Shown: positions 1-11,039 of the stretch, piece after piece
How positions within the stretch are numbered: position 1 is the first letter of the stretch
Layout of the letters: each line of letters begins with the position of its first letter
NCBI GenBank assembly: GCA_025618425.1
Contig: CM046846.1
Coordinates: forward strand, 34,267,538 to 34,331,537
Direction: 5' to 3'
Length of the DNA stretch: 64,000 nucleotides
From: Heliocidaris tuberculata
Taxonomy: Eukaryota; Echinodermata; Echinoidea; Camarodonta; Echinometridae
Made by a program: the position numbers and the translations under genes
The notes under the pieces: model-generated
The model's database searches: none
What the model saw: the letters and a program-made list of their open reading frames with translations, nothing else
Told to the model about the DNA's origin: nothing

Positions 1-1010
1 ATCTTTGGATCGTCGCTGCAAGAATACTGACTGATACTTCAAATAATAATCTAAAAACTAATCATTTTACATTGTATATCGAATTTAAAAGGCAGTGACC
101 ATAACAAGCTGTGGTAAATCAGGGGATATTTAATGTATACTTTGTTTTTCTATCATATTTTGAACAAAAAATTACGGGTAAAACTACATGTATTATTAGG
201 CTGTATTTTTGTTGTTGTTGTTGTTGGCCAGTTTGAGTCTTTGAATCATCACTTTAAAAGAAAAGCGCACTTTGATTATGAAAAAATTATAATAGATTAT
301 CTTTATATTGAATCAAAATCGTAACAATGTATTTAAGAGCCCATGCAAACTCATTATATGAAATACACATAGGAGTAAAAACTTGCATCAAAATTCAGGA
401 TTTACCGAAACTTTTGACCAGCACTTTATATTTCCTTTCACATTATGATTTGAGAAGACAGAGTTTTAAACAGTATTGGAACTGATTCATAAATTTTTAT
501 TTAGAGGCAGAAAGAAAAAGTCGATATCTGTTGTTTTGTGTGCTACGTTTTCGCTCTCACCGTTTTTTTTTGTATGCCTGGCTATATCCTCACAAGTTTT
601 GTTAATATTCATAAAATTTATATGTACTTTTATAAACGTCATTCTGGATAATAAAATCACCACCACCACAAATTAGACTGATTCGCTACCTCATTTACTT
701 GCCTTTGTAAATCATTATATAGACTGTATTAGTTACAAGGCTATAGGCCATTAGTCCCTAAGATAAAGCAATATGAAAGTTGTAAGGTAAATTAGAGAAA
801 GTATAAACAAACTCTAAACAAAATGATAAAAATGCGACTGCGACATGAACTCAGGGTGGGGCTGGAATGGAGTGAGAGAGTGAGAGAATGAGAGCAAGCA
901 AAGAAAAGAGAAGAAGGAACACAATAGGCCAGGTGCCTGTCCCAAAATAGTCATCTCATTTTACCTGGTAAAGTTACTTATAGACCGTCTAAGTCATTAA
1001 CAAAAAAGAT
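1..1010. other. Uncharacterised AT-rich sequence
   Basis: I see no recognisable gene, RNA or mobile element here. The short open frames at 133-324 and 476-676 look like chance readings of AT-rich DNA and resemble no family I know. A short GTT run lies near 210-226 and a GAGA-rich stretch near 870-900. Confidence 0.5.
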
Positions 1011-1021
1011 TGTTAGTCTGA

Positions 1022-1345
1022 CCGTAGCCGTCGGGTTCAGCCCCCAAAAGAGACCCCAAGGTCGGGTCGATTTCCCCCCATCTCCCCATGCACCAAACTT
1101 TGTCAGTAGGAAGTAGTATGACTGGACCTTACAAAACACAAAAACTGACAAAAAATTCCGTCGGGATGGGGTGTCAGACAGCCCCTAAAAATTGGGGTAA
1201 ATTTTCCCCCTTGAAGCCCAGGGACCAAATTTCGTCAGAAGGAAGAGCTATGGATGTACATTTCAAAAATATAAAATCTGAAAAAATAGTCCATCGGGAA
1301 GGGGGTGTCAGACCCCTTGAAATGAAAATCCCAAAGTGCCCTTTG
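1022..1345. repeat. Diverged tandem repeat, about 130-bp period
   Basis: The phrase CGTCGGG/CATCGGG followed by a C-rich or GGGGTGTCAGA segment, then ACCAAA(C/T)TT(T/C)GTCAG and GGAAG, recurs near 1028, 1160 and 1290. This gives about two and a half diverged units. A 122-codon open frame (1088-1456) crosses the units, but its reading follows the repeat and has no recognisable domain. Confidence 0.5.
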
Positions 1346-1534
1346 ACAACGCTGTGCCTCCCAAATTGCTCTTATGTAGGAAAAAAAAACAACATTTTCT
1401 TACCTTCTGACTATAACTCAAAAGTGTTTTATTCAATTCATTTCAAATTTACATAATGTAATTTTGAGTATAATAATTTTCTCGAGGTGCAATATTGGTG
1501 TCAATTGGTCATTTCATCATTGTGAAAAATGTAT

Positions 1535-1787
1535 TGCTTTCTCAAAAGTCGCCAAAATATATTGTCAGGATTATGTAAACAAATTCATTGACCATCTGAC
1601 AAGGCGTAATAGAGGAGCTTGCTTGGTATCTGTGCAATTAACACGCAAACAGTACATTTCAGCCTGGCAGTCACACAGATACCTGAAAAGCTCTTCTATT
1701 AACAACAGGTGAAGATGGACAGTGGGTGTGTTTACATAATCCTGACAATATTTTTGGCTACTTATTTTTTAGAAAGCAAAAATTTTT
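1535..1787. repeat. Imperfect palindrome, MITE-like
   Basis: The left arm (GCTTTCTCAAAAGTCGCC, then an ATATTGTCAGGATTATG segment) returns inverted on the right as CATAATCCTGACAATAT and GGCTACTTATTTTTTAG. An inner pair, near 1611 and 1675, also matches inverted. The arms are about 90-100 bp. I could not define a target duplication. It is probably a foldback MITE; the element class is unknown. Confidence 0.5.
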
Positions 1788-3518
1788 TGTAAAAATAATT
1801 CAATAACATATTAATCAAAAGACACCCGATTTTTTTCTAATGTCCCTTGCTGCAGGACTCCGTAGTAAAGCTACCCAAAGGTCACCCAATAAAAGTGAGG
1901 AACTAATGGAGTTGAAAAAAAAATCGCTCCCAGGTGCCCGGAGATTCCCCCTCTAGTTATTGTATCCAGGGGCGGTTTCAGGATTTTGTAAAAGCCCGTA
2001 CTGAATTTCCCATCTAAAAATCTCTGGAAAAAAAGAAAAAAGGTGTACTCTGACAAACAAAAACAAAAAAACAAAAAAAAAACAAAAAAAAAAAAAAAAA
2101 AAAAACAAAAAAAAACCAACACAAAACAAAAAAAAACAAGAGATAAAAACAACAAAATAATATTAAAAGAAAGGTTAGCAGATAAAAATTGGGTGTCTAA
2201 TATAGACCGCTTCGGTAATGTATGCAAATGTTATACATACTTTTCAAACAAAGGTTGTTCTTGACAACCTAAAAGCTTGCCGAACATAGCAACAAGTAAT
2301 GTATGCAAACTGCATTCCAAGCATTTAGGATCATTTATAAAACATGTAAAAAGCAGGTTAATGGATAGCTTGTCATAGGTGCTCAGAGAAGAAATGTTCA
2401 TAAATTTTATTACATTACAGAACCGGTCTATTGCGCCCCCCCCCCCCCCCATAAAAAAAAGGATCCCCCAAAAAGGATCCCCGTATCGAAATGTCTACCA
2501 CCTGTCCCTAGGTGCCACAGCTCATTAAAAAAAAAAAAAATCGGGTTTTGGGGCATCATCTCGATCGCTCGGTATAGTAGAATACTTTTTGACAGGAGTG
2601 TACACGTAACATGTTTAATGCACAACTCTTTTAATTTTTGTTCATTGGTAGAGAGAGGATCGAGGATCAAGCAGCAGCGGATATAGAGGGCAAGGGAGCA
2701 ATATGGGTGGGGCGTGGGGGCACATAGTCTCTTTCCCATAGGTTCTAGTCTGTCTGGATCTGCCGCTGTACTATTTCTGTTTTAATGACTGGTTCACATA
2801 AATATTTCCTGTAACTACAGTGTAGTATGTACACTGCCGCATTTGAAGGAGGCATGCAAGGGGGGGGGGGGGGGGGGGAATTGGCCACCTGACAGATTTT
2901 TCAACCATAATAAAAAGAGAATTACTTACTCTTTCAATCAATTCAAGCATGTAAATCAATAGTTTATGCAGGGGCAGTTTTTGATTTGATATCACTTTAT
3001 TGAGTTCACAACAAAGGATAGAACATTTACAGAATATATACATATATAGACATAAAATAGAGAATAATAAGATAAGGCCCAGGTCATGACGCATTACTGT
3101 CAATGCAGGGTAGTAATATTAATGTACGGTACAGAAGTCATGGAAACGTGTACGTGACAAACATAACATTTCATGTTAAGAAAAAAAAATGACATTATTT
3201 TATCAGAGAAGATCAATTAAAAAAACAACAACAAAAAACAAACGACTGGCAGCTATTGTAATTACTAGCTAAAAGAAGAAAAAGATTAAAAAAAAAACAT
3301 CTGAAAGATTTACTTATATTCCAATTTCAGGGGAAAATTAACTTGAGTAACTTTGGAAAAGTGAGGTACAACAATTTTGGTTTATTATGTTTATTAGAAT
3401 AGAAAACAATATTTACAAGTATACTATAACTGCCATTACAGTCTCCAGATTATAAAGAACGAAACCAGTCTAGAATCTAAAAAGTCTACTTTGGTCAAAA
3501 CTGGAGAGGCAAACAATT
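1788..3518. other. Non-coding DNA with homopolymer tracts
   Basis: The stretch contains an A-rich run (about 2055-2140), a C tract (2437-2450) and a G tract (2861-2878). Lysine-, phenylalanine- or proline-rich open frames across these runs are artefacts of low complexity. No gene or bounded element was recognised. Confidence 0.5.
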
Positions 3519-4568
3519 TTGCTTGCTTGCTCGCTTCGCTCTCTCGCAAATATGACTCATTGTGGTGTTGCTACATTGTATAATGCCTCTACATACAAAA
3601 GAGTGAAAAAAAAATCAATTGAAACTCGCAACCCGCGGAGGGGGGGGGGGCAGTGGCGTATGCAGGATTTTTTACAAGGGGGAAAAATTTTGTCAACTGT
3701 CAAATTCTGCTTGGAGGGAGACCCGTTTTTTCCCCCTTCTCGCCAGCCCTCCAAAACTCGCTCAGTGAGGGGGGGGGGGGGGGGGAATGCCGCTCCCCCC
3801 AAATTTTCCCCAGTGCTCCGAAAGTCGCTCAGTGGAGGGGGGGGGTATCTGTTTTTATGGGGGGGGGGGGGGTTCCAAAGAAAAATTTCCCAAGCCATGA
3901 AAATGACAACAGCAAATTAATTTGGGATGAATGTCAAATGATCTTAATTCGTCAGTTATCTTTAGGATTACCACGAAATGAACATCCTTTATGCGATCTG
4001 CAAGCGACCATAGTGAGCGAGTTTGGAAGAAATTTTAAGAAAATATTGCCCTTCGTGACTTGCGCAATGAGGAATTTTTTGCTCAATTGGGGCGGGGGTT
4101 GGCAGTGTGCCCCTTTTACCTCCAGCTCCATTGCCTTATTATAATTGTAGTTGTAATATTATATGGGTACCTATTACTACATAAAGCCGCATTGATTCTT
4201 TGAAGCTAAATATGGCTCTTTTTGTAAGAAACACTTGGAAATATAGGTAACACTTATTTATAACTTACTTAGGGGCACTTTTCAGAAGAAGCAAGGGTGC
4301 TTATCAGAGGTCATGTAGAGAGTCACTTATAAGAGCTGAAAATGGGCACTTATGAGAAGAGGCAATATCTTTGATAGATAAAGTGGCCTGATATCAGAAG
4401 TAAAGAGGGGCGTCGATCATTTAATTAGGGGCAGTTATCAGAAGGGGAAAATGTGCACATATCTGAAGGGCAATGGGGCATCTATGTGAAGTAAAAGTGC
4501 ACTTATCAAAGAAGAAAATGTCACATAGGCCTAATATAATATTAGAGAGAAAAGGGGGCAATTATTAG

Positions 4569-4777
4569 GGTTCCATGACATTTGCTCCTGCGACAATTGC
4601 TCCGGTCTAACTTTGCCATGTTAATCCTAAACCTAAGCCTAAGCCTAACCCTAATCCTAATCTTCACATTGTCTGCCTTAACAAAAAACCAAATCATGAT
4701 CTTGACCTTAACCTTTGACCTTTCGAGATATGAACGGATCGAGGAGCAAATGTCGCAGGAGCAAATGTCGTGTTACC
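4569..4777. mobile_element. Short hAT-type MITE with ATTTGCTCC inverted ends
   Basis: The left end carries GACATTTGCTCCTGCGACA and the right end its inverse, GTCGCAGGAGCAAATGTC, with outer GGTT/GTTACC. It is flanked by ATTATTAG (4561-4568) and ATTATCAG (4778-4785), a 7/8 match that fits an 8-bp hAT duplication. The interior holds a degenerate CCTAA run (about 4624-4660) that looks telomere-like but is internal to the MITE. It is inserted in the reverse hAT composite. Confidence 0.75.
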
Positions 4778-4909
4778 ATTATCAGATGAAAGTGAGGGGC
4801 ACTTATCCGAAGTAAAATTGCACTTATAAGATTTTAAGAGAAGGAGGCACTTGATTATCAGATTTGAAAAGGGGCACAAGGAAAACTTAAAGTACGTGGC
4901 ACTTTAAGT

Positions 4910-5306
4910 CACTGGCGTACTGGTGGGGGGGGGGGGGCTTGGGGGACTGCAGCCCCCAAAAGTTCCATGCCCCCCAAAAAAAAGAAGAAAAGAGGAAAGA
5001 AAAAAAACCCCAAACCTACTGGATATATCAGTGGCGGATTAAGGGGGGGGGCACATTCGGCCCGTGCCCCCCCCCCCTTTGAAAACGAAAACTTTTTTTT
5101 TTTTTTTTTTTTTGTCAGAGAATTATGGAGGGGAACTGGACCCCCATAACCCCCCCTCCCCACTTTACATTTTCATTCTAAAAATGCTATTTTTTTTTTG
5201 CTCACTTGCTTCGCTTGCTCGCAAGGATTTGGTAATTAGGCCCGCGTATGCCTATATGGCTATATGCTCAGCCCCTTCAAAATTTTTGGCTCAAATTCCG
5301 CCACTG
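4910..5306. mobile_element. Non-autonomous hAT-like element, 397 bp
   Basis: It starts CACTGGCGTACTGG and ends AAATTCCGCCACTG, giving CA(C/G)TGGCG-type inverted termini. The flanks are CTTTAAGT (4902-4909) and CTTTTAGT (5307-5314), 7 of 8 identical, as expected for hAT insertion. A second CAGTGGCGGATTAAG start at 5027 suggests a further related element fused inside. The rest is G, C, A and T runs with no coding sequence. Confidence 0.7.
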
Positions 5307-5481
5307 CTTTTAGTGGCACTAATTTATTTCTTTTCCAGAAATAAAAAGGGCGCTGTATTGGAACTTTAAAATGTGGAGGGCACTGTGCACCTTGGCACCC
5401 GCCCCCATCCCCCCGCCGCCCCAGCCACGGGAGCTTGGAGCTATATGCTTGGAGGTATAGCTTGGAGGGATGTCTATATAG

Positions 5482-5657
5482 TACGAAGCCCCGTTAGGGC
5501 CAAATTGACAACGTAAAAAAAATAAAAATACTACGTACGTACGTAATAATACTACGTACGCGTACGTAATATACTACGTACGTACGTAATAATACTACGT
5601 ACGTACGTAGTATTTATTACGTACGTACGTAGTATTATTACGTACGTACGTAGTATT
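5482..5657 (+). repeat. Left terminal inverted repeat with ACGT arrays
   Basis: A 39-bp terminal block is followed by several units of about 20 bp, built on TACTACGTACGTACGTAATA. Halfway through, the units invert to ACGTAGTATTTATTACG, so the array is itself palindromic. The mirrored arrangement at the right end makes this part of the element's termini rather than a chance microsatellite. Confidence 0.85.
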
Positions 5658-6081
5658 GATGACGATCAATGGCGGCGGCAGAGAGGGACAGACACTAGAC
5701 TCGTGCGTTTATATTTTGAAATTGGATTTACTCAGAGGGAAATACTGTATTATTTAATTTCCAAGCATAGAATAGTAATAAGCAACAGAACCCTTAAGTG
5801 CGTCTTAAAAAGCCTTGCATTATTTCGAAGAAAACCTTCAAATATCCTTGACGTTGCACTCTACATATTGAACATCCTATCAAATACATCTGGGCAGCGT
5901 TTCATCAAACGGTCATAAGTACAAGTTCGCCGACATCACATTGAAACGCGTGTATTAAAATTAACACGCGTTTCAATAGGATGTCGGCGAACTTGTAGTT
6001 ATGACGGTTTGATGAAACGATGCCCTGGGAAATTGCACGGATATCGTTGGATGCACGCGAAATGTTTGATGTATCTAGAGA
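5658..6081 (+). pseudogene. Transposase N-terminal remnant, integrase type, interrupted by a MITE
   Basis: The frame reads through GTG 5703 to 5891 and contains the helix-turn-helix-like stretch LYFEIGFTQREILYYL, then HRIVISNRTLK and an LFRRK motif. After the 134-bp palindrome (5892-6025) the same protein resumes in register with KLHGYRWMHAKCLM. The pattern (Y-F-E-x-G-F, ISxRTLKxxL, GYRWMH) is, from memory, that of integrase-core transposases common in fish and marine invertebrates, assigned to IS3EU. The remnant is then cut by the hAT at 6082; beyond 7760 a stop follows and no DDE catalytic core is visible, so it cannot be functional. Confidence 0.6.
5892..6025. mobile_element. 134-bp palindromic MITE with GGGCA termini
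   Basis: Left arm GGGCAGCGTTTCATCAAAC and right arm GTTTGATGAAACGATGCCC are inverted repeats that extend for about 60 bp around a short AT loop near 5958. Removing it, with a 1-2 bp (T or CT) duplication, rejoins the transposase frame from ...SNTSG to KLHGY. So both edges are supported by reading-frame continuity. Superfamily unknown. Confidence 0.8.
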
Positions 6082-6175
6082 CAGGGGCGTCGATCCGTTT
6101 CTCGGATGGGGGGGGGGGGGGGGCAAGACAGTCTATCATAACGATGATCATTTCCGCACTCAATTCAATCATCAA

Positions 6176-7007
6176 CAGGGGCGGCGGTGCGTCTTTCAAA
6201 GTGGGGGGGGGGGGGGGGGACGAACAAAAAGGGGTACCTACAAAGGGTGGAAACAAGGCGGAAAATACCACTTCGATACATTAGTATACCGGTACATTCT
6301 GATCAATACACAACCGAGGATCATTTTCGACACGCTATTGTTTCTATCTTAACATGGTTCTAGATAAAACTACTTTGCAGTTGAGTGTAATAGCCTGATT
6401 ATTCATCTGCGAGCGAGCAAAAAATTTAAGATTTATTTCTAACGCTGAAGGCAACGGGTGTTGAATTATATACAGCGATTTTCCTAATATGATAAGAAGA
6501 TAATAGTAAATGCGAGCGAGCGTAGCGAGTGAGCTTTAGAAAAAATTTAGAAAAAAATTGTCCTCGTTCCTTTTATAATTTAGGAGCACTGTTCATTCTT
6601 GTATAATTTAGGGCATTGGGCCCCTCCTACCCCCTGCTCTACTGCCTCACTATTGTGCTGATATCAGTAGAGGAATGTATTATTATGAAGCCTCTCTGAT
6701 GATTATTTGGAGCTATATGTATAAGGCTCCTTTGTGGACTTCATACATACCCATATACTTTTTTATATACCAGTATCTACCGATGTCGCATTTATCAGAA
6801 AACAAAAGGGGCGCTAATTTCTGAGGTTGAAAGGGGACACTCATCAGAAGGTAAAAAGGACACTTATTAGAAAGAAAGGGGGGCACTATACGAGGAAAAA
6901 GGGACTTATATCAGCTATGAAAAGGGGCACTTTTGGGGTACTTGAAAAAGTGAGGGGGGCACTGTGCCTCTGCCCACCCCCCCCCCTTCCCCGGAGCGCT
7001 ACCTCTG
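6176..7007 (-). mobile_element. Nested hAT element, reverse copy of the 61070 family
   Basis: It starts CAGGGGCGGCGGTGCGTC, followed by TTTCAAAGTGGGGG, and ends GGAGCGCTACCTCTG. Flanks are ATCATCAA (6168-6175) and ATCATCAT (7008-7015), 7/8 identical. Its right part has repeated GGGGCACTTAT-type units and GGCACTGTGCC, matching in inverse orientation the left end of the element at 61070. It is shortened relative to that copy and has no transposase. Confidence 0.8.
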
Positions 7008-7139
7008 ATCATCATAGCATTGATAAATTATGATGGTAATTTGAACTTAAGTAAAGTATGCATATATCATGAACAGAATTTCTTTTAATAATTCATTATA
7101 ATAATTTATTTATATGTTTAGTGTATATTTGTACACTTA

Positions 7140-7250
7140 TTAAGAAAAAAATGAATTTGTACATATGTTTTTCATATTTTCTGTTATAATATCTGTAAAG
7201 CCAAGTTTCTGTTGGAAATGAAATAAACATGAATTTGAATTTGAATTTAG
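7140..7250 (+). repeat. LINE-like 3' tail with GAATTT repeats
   Basis: AT-rich sequence ends with AATAAACATGAATTTGAA and two more GAATTT units (7231-7248). CR1/L2-type LINEs end in short tandem repeats like this, as the one at 41310-41345 does. No coding remnant is attached, so this is only a likely LINE or SINE end. Confidence 0.35.
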
Positions 7251-8328
7251 AAAATGGAATTAAAGATCACATGGAAAACGACAAAATGATGGGAAAATAT
7301 ATTTTACATAACAGCAAATTGAGTATAGAGAAGATATAACACAAAATAATGGACAAAAATAAACACTAATAAAATATGAACAAATAGAGAAAAAACTAAA
7401 TGAATATAAAAATTTAAACTTTGAATTGAATTATGTATGTTCAGAACGTTTTTTAATAGCGTCATTATTTTTTGGAACGCCTCTTAACTCTCCACGGTTA
7501 CATGACGCAGTAAAGATTAGAGAATTTGCGCGCGGAGTGCGCGGCGAAATTGAAGTCTGATCGTGTAAAACCTTTTGTATTTCATTGTTTGGAAGGTTTC
7601 ATTTCCCGAGTTTTGCATCAGTTTTTTCCTTATTTTATCTTACACCTCCGGATTTATTGGGGGGGGGGGGGCAAAATGATATGTTTGCCCCTCCAATATT
7701 TTCTTTGGGGGCAATCGCCCCCTGCCCCCCTCCCCAAGATCGACGCCCCTGTCTAGAGAAAACGTACGCCTGAAGTACATCCATTCATTTTTTTTTCCTT
7801 TTTATCTTTTTAAAGTGTGTTTAGCCTCAGAGAACACTTTCTACTGAGAAAACTCTAGTCTGTTTTGTTTTAAATAGTAGTAAGGGCAGATCAGATTTTT
7901 AGTTCTTTTTTGGTAATGTTAATGTCTTCCTATCTCTTTTGTAGACAAAACAGTGATTGGTTATTGAAGAACAGTAGAAGTTTTGTCTGTTTTCTTGTGA
8001 AATGTAAAGAAAAGTATGGCACATCTGTTTGTCCCAAATGACATGCATAATTCATCTAATTCAGTTGAAAGGGATAAATCACTGTCCATTGTCAGTATTG
8101 TCTTACTGCAGTGTTGGAACAATTCCATGAAATATATGTTCACTATTGTTCACTATATGTTCAGGCTCAGCCTGACACTGAATTATGTAAATATTTTCAT
8201 GTTTGCTACATGTATTTTGCAAGACAAAACAGTTCAATCTCCTTAGGCCCAATTCAAAAATTAATCTTTGGGGCTCCAGCGTCAATAAGTAAAAGTCAAG
8301 TTCGTTCTGAGAAACAATTTTTTAAAAT

Positions 8329-9350
8329 CAGAAGTGGCGCACCCGGGGCAGGGGGCACAGTGCCCCCACACTTTTAAAATGCCCCTTTCTCTCTGATAGG
8401 TGCCCTTTTTACTACTGGAAGTACCCCTTTCCCCAATAAGTGCACATTTTCCCCTTCTGATAAGTGCCTCATTCTAAATCTGTTAAGTGCCCCTTTTCCC
8501 CAATAAGTTCACATTTTCCCCTTCTGATAAGTGCCTCTTTTTAAATCTGATAAGTGCCCCCACTTTACTTTTGATAAGTGCCACTTTTACTATCTAATAT
8601 ATGCCCTACTCCTCTTCTCACAAGTGCCCAATTTTCACCCCTTGTAATGCCCCTTTCCACCTCTCATAAGCGCACTTTCCTCATCTAATAAGTGTACCCT
8701 TATCCCTATGTTTCCCTTTGTTTCTTACAAAAAGTGCCATATCTAGCTTCAAGAATCAGTGCGGCTTTATGTAGCAACATGTACCTACCCATATTACTAC
8801 AACTACAATGTAAGCCAGCAGAGCTGGAAGCAGAGTGGCACAATGCTCATCCCCCCCCCCCCCCTCCCGCAAAGGAATTCATATTCCGCTAGCTCGAATG
8901 TGCCCGTAACTTACACAAAATAAGGTCAATATTTTCAGAAAATGTCCCAAGACTAGTAGGCCTATGAAATCAAGCAGATACCATAATAATGTTGATATCT
9001 CCTAAAGAAAAACGACAGGGTTAATGTAAGAAATGAAAGATCATTCAAGATCATTCGACATTTCACCCAAATTAATTTGTTGTCATTTTCATTATATCGC
9101 TCTGAATAATGCATAACAACATGAACAACATTAGAAAAAGTCTTTAAGATTTAGTGACTCGCACGTGCATCATTAGACAATTGCACACACAACTGCTAAT
9201 TGTGGAAACTCAAGCTGAAGCAGAACCACCATAAGAAGGTGCTTGATAATAATACCAATGTTGCTTTATATGCACCCCTTGCAGGTGCCCTCAGGTGTCC
9301 TTTTTTGTTGGTACCCCCCCCCCACTTTGAAAGACACTCCGCTGCCCCTG
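8329..9350 (+). mobile_element. hAT-like element, forward copy of the 61070 family
   Basis: The left end has GTGGCGCACCCGGGGCAGG and GGGCACAGTGCCC; the right end has ACTTTGAAAGACACTCCGCT then GCCCCTG. Between them are many GTGCCCCTTTT/CTGATAA units, the CGGCTTTATGTAG segment and a CCAGCAGAGCTGGA segment, all shared in order with 61070-62301. The outer 8-bp duplication is not clear (TTTAAAAT against TTAAAAAT), so the ends are approximate. Confidence 0.7.
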
Positions 9351-10348
9351 GCGCAGAACTTAAAAATTAGGGGAGAAAGCAGATTTTGTGAAGAAAAAAA
9401 AAAGGTTAGACGAAAATCGGACATATAACAAAATAACATGTGATTTCTTTTAAAGACATGAATAAATATGAACAAAAATGAAAATCACTAGACAACTTAG
9501 TCATGAGTTTTGACGTCTTTCCCTCACGACCACTCAGTGATCTCTACGTAAAAAAAAAAAAACATATAGAGATCAGTGCTGACGAAAAAACAATTATCTG
9601 TTTACTACAGGCCTATTAATAAAACATTTTACGTTTTGTCCAAGAATAGGCCTATGATTTCTTCATAAATTGAATGCAATTATATTTTACTCATATATTT
9701 TTGCATGTGTGTGTTAATACAGAAAAAATGAATTTCTTGATATAAACAGCATGAAAATATAAATTAAAAAAAACGAACAATGACTAGGAATATGTAATAT
9801 TTTGAAAGCAGTCTCACTGACCTTTTCCCCGGATACATTTAAAAAAACATATACCACAAATCGTCTATAATTAGATTCAAGTTATGAGGAAATCATATTC
9901 TGGGACATAAATTGAGGATATGAAGGCCAATTGACGGCTTTTGATGAGGATATCAGACGTTACAAATTCATGACCGTCAAAGTGGTCAGTTTGTGTAGTG
10001 ATTTTCTTTTTTCAGCGTTTCATAACTTTCAGACTATACAATGTCAGATAGTTTTTAGTGTTATAAAGATTCATAACTTCATTTTGTTCGATTTTACTCG
10101 CGAACAAAGTCGAACTGCTTTATTCTGTTTTGATTTGTATCGGGACCGGACTTGCCGCTGGGAAAATGAAGCGACACACACACATATCCACCAACACACG
10201 TCACACACACATCACACAAATGTTGAGGATTCTTCACACTAGACAAGCTACAGCCCACAAGCTCATATTATTGTGGCAAATCAACGGGAATCGACGGATA
10301 ATAATAAGGCAGCTGTGTAATTTCAAAATGTGGATATAGACCTTTTTC
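9351..10348. other. Right-hand interior of the 5-kb element, no gene seen
   Basis: The stretch lies between the hAT at 8329-9350 and the right terminal arrays. A 103-codon frame at 9931-10242 has no recognisable motif, and nothing resembles the DDE core of a transposase. CA-rich microsatellite lies at about 10176-10220. Confidence 0.5.
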
Positions 10349-10558
10349 ACGTATTATTTATTACGTACGTACGTAGTATTATTACGTACGTACGTACGTA
10401 ATAAATATAACGTACGTACGTAGTAATTATTACGTACGTACGTAGTATTATCACGTACGTACGTAATAATTATTACGTACGTACGTAGTAATTATTACGT
10501 ACGTACGTAATATTTTTTTTTTTTTACGTTGTCAATTTGGCCCTTACGGGGCTTCGTA
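10349..10558 (-). repeat. Right terminal inverted repeat with ACGT arrays
   Basis: Units of TTACGTACGTACGTAGTA occur from about 10360 to 10510, with unit orientation alternating. A T run then leads into the inverted terminal block ending GGGGCTTCGTA at 10558. It is the mirror of 5482-5657. Confidence 0.85.
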
Positions 10559-10875
10559 ATATAGTCTCTCCATACTGTCTCTAGCTAGCTCGATCTAGTT
10601 AGTTAAGTTGCGTGCGTGTATCTGAATGTGTTGACATAGTACATAGTACCACATGGCAGCTGACAAGCAAAATTATTCAACGATTGTTGCGGAAAAAAAC
10701 GCTTCTCTGGTACCGGCTTTGTGTTTCTGTGATGTAAGTGGAATTTTCACTTTTGTATCGACTCTAGACTAGATCTTTTCTATTTTACTTTTTTACTGCT
10801 ACTAACGATGGCAGTTTAATTTTGGTTTCTAGTATCAGATTCAGAGGCTAGCTAATATACAAATAATATACGGTA

Positions 10876-11039
10876 CAGGGCCCGAGGAAATCTAGTGCGA
10901 TATATGGGGTCGGTCGAAGTGACTACAGTCGTCTATTTCCTCGAGGGGCGCGGCGAGAGCCCCGAGAGAAATAGACGATTGACTGTAGTCGCTGAGACCG
11001 ACCCCATAGATCGCACTAGATTTCCGAATAAAGGCCCTG
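10876..11039. mobile_element. 164-bp palindromic MITE flanked by TA
   Basis: The arms are CAGGGCC..GAGGAAATCT and its inverse, then AGTGCGATATATGGGGTC against GACCCCATAGATCGCACT, with a central GC-rich hairpin near 10940-10962. TA lies on both sides (10874-10875, 11040-11041). A TA duplication with CAGGGCC ends suggests a mariner/Tc1-type or similar MITE. A 76-codon frame crossing it is an artefact. Confidence 0.8.

Larger units (their letters stand above)
3520..5425 (-). mobile_element. Composite of hAT-type fragments, mostly a reverse copy of the family seen at 61070
   Basis: From about 3890 to 5425 the sequence is the reverse complement, diverged, of the element at 61070-62301. It shares the segments CATAAAGCCGCAT, CTCCAGCTCCA and a run of GGGGCACTTAT units, and ends near GGGCACTGTGCACC. 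The part at 3520-3600 instead matches that family in forward orientation. A CAGTGGCGTATGCAGG hAT-like end lies at about 3651, followed by long G runs. The ends of the whole are unclear. Two complete smaller elements (4569-4777 and 4910-5306) are nested in it. No transposase frame is visible. Confidence 0.6.
6082..7751. mobile_element. Non-autonomous hAT element, 1.67 kb
   Basis: Termini are CAGGGGCGTCGATC and its exact inverse GATCGACGCCCCTG. TCTAGAGA stands directly outside both ends (6074-6081 and 7752-7759), a perfect 8-bp duplication, the hAT signature. It interrupts the transposase remnant just after KCLMYLE. Another hAT (6176-7007) is nested inside. The remainder is non-coding and includes a LINE-like 3' tail at about 7231. 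Confidence 0.88.
5482..10558. mobile_element. 5.08-kb inverted-repeat DNA transposon with 6-bp target duplication, IS3EU-like
   Basis: The left end reads TACGAAGCCCCGT, continuing to a GCCAAATTGACAACGT segment; the right end (10520-10558) is its inverse with one mismatch. ATATAG occurs immediately outside both ends (5476-5481, 10559-10564), a perfect 6-bp duplication. Arrays of TACGTACGTACGTA sit just inside each end. A transposase remnant begins about 5655 and is broken by insertions. The 6-bp duplication and an integrase-like HTH remnant fit the eukaryotic IS3-like (IS3EU) superfamily; that name is inference. Nested inside are 5892-6025, 6082-7751 (itself containing 6176-7007) and 8329-9350. 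Confidence 0.8.

Noticed and set aside
3653..4144. 163-codon frame with glycine runs
   Set aside because: Crosses G tracts and hAT-type repeat sequence; composition driven.
4624..4660. Telomere-like CCTAA repeats
   Set aside because: Short, degenerate and enclosed by the inverted ends of a MITE; not a telomere or fusion point.
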